A DNA stretch of 20,647 nt, taken from assembly GCA_001579985.1 (NCBI GenBank), contig LRSR01014129.1, positions 1 through 20,647 on the forward strand, given 5' to 3'. Source of the DNA: Hypsibius dujardini (Eukaryota; Tardigrada; Eutardigrada; Parachela; Hypsibiidae). The notes under the pieces were generated by a model. That model was not told where the DNA came from, made no database searches, and saw only the letters and a program-made list of their open reading frames with translations. Made by a program: the position numbers and the translations under genes. Below are positions 17,634 to 20,647 of this stretch, one piece after another; positions within the stretch are counted from its first letter, which is position 1; each line of letters begins with the position of its first letter.

Positions 17634-17911
17634 AACACCGAATCTTTTAGACTTTATAGCGATTCACAACAATTGTACGTCAGATGTATTTACGCTAGCT
17701 GTTTCCAACAAAATATTAGCATGACAAATATAGCTTTGCCAAGTAAGTTGCAATCTTATACTGAATCGTTACAAATCGTTAAAAAAACTATGAAATTCTA
17801 TGTTGAAGAAGGGAAGATTTTGGTGTAGAATATTCCTAGTCATTCTGGATAAAAAATTTTCGGCACAAAAAAAATTCATGATATCTCAGAAAAATTTGAA
17901 GGCTGGTGGAC

Positions 17912-18149
17912 CACGTTTGAGAATGGCGTAATTATTTTGGACCTCCGTCTGGATGGTGACCTGAAAAAAAGAACAGTAGTTTGGCGTGTACATGGAGTTG
18001 CGTGAGTAAAATGGGCAAGCATTGATTGATTCATCGATTACAAACTTAGTCCCCAATTAATAAAATAATCCACTACATCAAAATGTAATCCATTTTTCCG
18101 GCCACTGTCCAAGCGAAGATCTACATTATCTACGCCATTCTCAAACGTA
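17912..18149. repeat. Inverted repeat with 58-bp arms downstream of receptor B
   Basis: Arms at about 17912-17968 and 18093-18149 match in inverted orientation at roughly three positions in four. The outer part, ACGTTTGAGAATGGCGTA, is exact on both sides, so conservation is strongest at the ends, as in transposon termini. Target duplications are not clear. A short open frame beginning TFENGVIILDLRLDGD runs through the left arm and is probably incidental. Confidence 0.6.
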
Positions 18150-18221
18150 GTGCAAGAGTCTTCAATTGTGATGAAAGAAGATGTGAAATCAGGCGACATT
18201 ACACATAGGTTTCTATGCCAG

Positions 18222-18340
18222 TGATCATCTCCCTGACCACCCTGACCGAGGACCAGATGAACGCGAGCATGTTGCGCTTCGCTCGTAGTCGATATTCTTG
18301 CCCGGATAATTCTTTCCTACACATGCATGCTTACTCATAG
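18222..18340 (+). other. Possible short terminal exon, unrecognised
   Basis: After an acceptor-like TTTCTATGCCAG, a GC-richer frame reads VIISLTTLTEDQMNASMLRF then ARSRYSC and ends at TAG 18338-18340. The MLRFA pattern faintly recalls the end of a kinesin motor domain (LRFA or LRYA), but no other kinesin motif is nearby. It may be a gene fragment or chance. Confidence 0.15.
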
Positions 18341-18569
18341 CATTGCTCTCCTCATCCCGAAATAAAAAAAATCTACCGGCTAGAAATAGCCCCTCTAACA
18401 GACTCCATGCCGCCACCGGTCTGCAACGTCCATTCAGGCAGGCGCGTCTCGCAAGCTCTCGATCGCTCTCGCTCTTTACTCTTCGTCAACAGATCTACGC
18501 GCGCGCGAACTCCCGCAATGACAACCGTCGCGCTGATTGACGTCACGCGTGTACCCTGTTATCATCATA

Positions 18570-18577
18570 CCCACAGC
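18570..18577. repeat. 8-bp target duplication, left copy
   Basis: CCCACAGC directly precedes the inverted-repeat end at 18578 and is repeated exactly at 19231-19238 directly after the other end. Eight base pairs is the target-site length of hAT transposons. Confidence 0.85.
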
Positions 18578-19230
18578 CAGAGGCTCATTTAGGGTCCTTA
18601 AAACTCAGAACCAGGACCCCTCACGATAGGGCTAGGGGGTGGGCAAAGGAGCAATATGCATTTTTTCAAGATTGCACCCAAAACTCGGACTCTTGTCACT
18701 GATCATTTTTAATTTCGTGGGATTTTTAGGGTCCTTACAGGACGGAACCAGGACCCCTCACGATGGGACCAAGGGTGGGCAAAGGGGCAAATTGTGTTTT
18801 TTTCAAGATTGCATCCAAAATTTGGCCTCTTGTCATTGATCGTTTTGAAACTTGTGGGGTCTAGAAGTCTGATTTCCAGTGGGCTCCCTGGGATTTCAAA
18901 ACATTTTCAAAAGCATTAGTTTTTCGTTCAAAATTGAGGTTTGTTGAGGTCCAGTATAAGCTCCCTGTCCTTATTGATGAATACAAATAGAAGGTGCAAA
19001 ACATTCAAGAACGGTCCAAATTTGATGAAAAAAATTATGTTTGTGTCTGCATTTTGAAATCCCGAGGGCCTGGAAATAAGAAATCCCCACAAGTTTCAAA
19101 ATGATGAGAGACAGGAGGCCGAATTTTGGGTTCAATCTAAAAAAAACAACATTTTGCCCTTTTGCCCACCCCCTGGCTCTAGGATGAGGGGTCTTGGTTC
19201 CAGCCTGTTAGGACCCTAAACGAGCCTCTG
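18578..19230. mobile_element. 653-bp non-autonomous hAT-like element with long inverted arms
   Basis: The ends read CAGAGGCTC inward from both sides, followed by RTTTAGGGTCCT, and are flanked by an exact 8-bp duplication; CAG-type ends plus an 8-bp duplication are typical of the hAT superfamily. The arms continue as inverted repeats for about 190 bp (shared landmarks ACCCCTCA, GGGTGGGCAAA, TTTGAAACTTGTGGGG). The left arm holds two tandem copies of a roughly 135-bp unit, starting at about 18591 and 18727; the right arm has one. The centre (about 18905-19060) is AT-rich without a transposase. Open frames at 18639-18839 are repeat-derived. It must have been moved by a hAT transposase from elsewhere in the genome. 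Confidence 0.9.
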
Positions 19231-19238
19231 CCCACAGC
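19231..19238. repeat. 8-bp target duplication, right copy
   Basis: Exact CCCACAGC match to 18570-18577, marking the right boundary of the hAT-like insertion. Confidence 0.85.
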
Positions 19239-19342
19239 CGAAGTAGTAGTAGACCATTTTACACCACATAGTTTGTATACAGCGGAGATATATCCTTGGT
19301 TAAACACATTCCACAGTTAATTTTTAACTGCCCGTCTAAAAG

Positions 19343-19381
19343 TCTCGCTCTCTCTCTCCCTCTCTCTCCCTCTCTCCCTCA
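19343..19381. repeat. CT-rich microsatellite
   Basis: Run of CTCTCT and CCCTCT units. A complementary GA run lies at about 19905-19920. These tracts sit in a GC-richer stretch (19380-20250) with CGCG clusters that could be a gene's upstream region, but no start site is clear. Confidence 0.75.
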
Positions 19382-20506
19382 TCAAAGATCGGCGCTTTGC
19401 GAAATCCGATTAGCTCGTCGTCGTCTCGATCCCATCCTCGCTCGAATGTACCCTACAACTGCCTAGCCGTGCACTTCCGTCTCAAGTTACCGCCGGCGTC
19501 TCGCTCGATAAGCGGCATCACGAAATGAAGACTTCCGAAAACGATCACGCCTGTGTGTGCCGTTGTCAATTACTCGGGAGAGTCTCACTGCTGATTTGCA
19601 TAAATAAAGCGTAGAAAAATGCCACAATTACTGCATCAGGCATCTGCATATTGAAAATTCGGGAATAAATTGACACATCTCTGGGTAGAAAATGGTACAT
19701 TGGACATAAATAAAAACGCGCATTTAAATGTGCTGTTTGTTTTCCTTGAACGATTTGCGCGGTTGCTTCCATATAGCACACCGCGCGTAGGAGCGAAACA
19801 GGATCAGGAGCCATCCGGGATCGATGGGGAGATATAGTCTTAAATTACACGGTTACTCTTATACAGTGCACTACTTTATAGTACTGAATACAACGCGGGG
19901 AGCGTGAGAGAGAGAGAGAACGCACCCTCTCCTTTCTTCCCCGTGAAACGGAAGGACGCGCGGGAGGATCGATCGCCGAAAATCCATGATTACAAAGTCA
20001 CTTCATAAAAATGCGGCAACTGTTTTATTTTTAGCTGCTGATGTTGCACAGACTCTCGCAAGCACACAACTATACCAACACACACATACACACTTGTGTA
20101 CATCGCGCCTCTTCAGTGTTACTTTGAGCCATCTCAAGAAGCGAAACATCCCCCATCCAAAGACTCATATAAAGCCCCCCCCCCCACCACTCTAGACACA
20201 GAGGTCTCTCCATAAAGGAGACGATCAGACGCGACTCGCTGGAAAAAGAAGTTGCTCTACTGTGTTTTCACTCCACTCCACTCCACTTCATAATTCACGA
20301 AAAGCCACCATGGCTAATGCCTCGTAATTTGATTTGTTCACATGTTTTTTCGGTCCGCCATAAAGAATAGTGTGTCGCCCATCTTTACGATGGGCATGGA
20401 AAAGAGGCAAAATATAATAATTCCCTGATCCTATAAACAGCCGCTGTTTTATTCTCTCCGTCACAGCTGAATTTTCATGGACAATTTGTACCACCATCTG
20501 GCTTGA

Positions 20507-20537
<31 letters not shown>

Positions 20538-20647
20538 AATTAGAGACGACCCTGAGTGTGAATTGTAAGGGAGCAAAAAAGAGCTGTACGCACAGCGCGC
20601 CAAAAAGAATCAAGTGCCGGATCGGATTCCCGGTGTATATACGACGC
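19382..20647. other. No gene recognised; possible 5' flank of a gene beyond the edge
   Basis: Short frames on both strands (for example 19566-19814 and 20288-20497 on minus, 19986-20195 on plus) show no family features. TATAAAG at about 20167, a poly-C run at about 20176-20186 and TATATA at about 20636 are the only promoter-like items, and none is paired with a convincing initiator. Confidence 0.4.
20508..20535. repeat. (GCT)9 trinucleotide repeat
   Basis: Nine perfect GCT units (CAG/CTG type). It is not within a credible open frame in this window, so it may be intronic or untranslated. It is a likely length-polymorphic marker. Confidence 0.9.

Noticed and set aside
18639-18839. Plus-strand open frame inside the hAT-like element
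   Set aside because: It spans the tandem units of the inverted arm and has no transposase features.
1-20647. Retroviral, LTR or Polinton sequence
   Set aside because: No reverse transcriptase, integrase, capsid or LTR-like pair was recognised anywhere in the window; all mobile elements seen look like DNA transposons or their derivatives.

Overview
The window is nuclear DNA of an animal, most likely a non-model arthropod. It holds spliced genes with short introns, a tandem array of seven-transmembrane proteins resembling the arthropod gustatory receptor (7tm_7) family, a secreted C-type lectin, a BTB/POZ gene, a decayed Tc1/mariner (maT-type) transposon, several short inverted-repeat elements and many microsatellites. 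No operons, ribosome binding sites, prokaryotic signals, rRNA, convincing tRNA or virus-derived element were seen. The species cannot be fixed from sequence alone.

Layout. 1-845: the last exon of a chemoreceptor gene (rest off the left edge), a spacer with a TATA box, and the 5' fragment of a second receptor that is cut off at a TGTCTG minisatellite. 845-2200: minisatellite and AT-rich DNA with an 82-bp tandem duplication. 2200-3240: broken DD37D mariner transposase, minus strand. 3240-5430: no firm gene, but several minus-strand open stretches that might be exons. 5434-6813: three-exon C-type lectin whose second intron holds a 158-bp TA-flanked inverted-repeat element and a duplicated 3' intron end. 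7454-9496: three-exon BTB/POZ gene, minus strand, with a GC-AG first intron full of AATC repeats and a frame problem near its C-terminus. 10181-12315: chemoreceptor A, three exons, complete except for one in-frame TAG. 13401-17633: chemoreceptor B, four exons, an apparently intact 403-residue protein. 17634-20647: mobile-element debris, including a 653-bp non-autonomous element with hAT-type ends and an exact 8-bp target duplication, then a GC-richer, microsatellite-rich stretch that may flank a gene beyond the right edge.

How it fits together. The block made of the last receptor exon, the spacer and the next receptor's first exon occurs twice (1-845 and about 12157-13530), so the array grew by tandem or unequal duplication and one copy then lost most of a receptor. 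Receptors A and B are homologous from end to end but differ by one clean intron. At least five inverted-repeat elements have landed in or beside receptor and lectin introns and account for much of the intron length.
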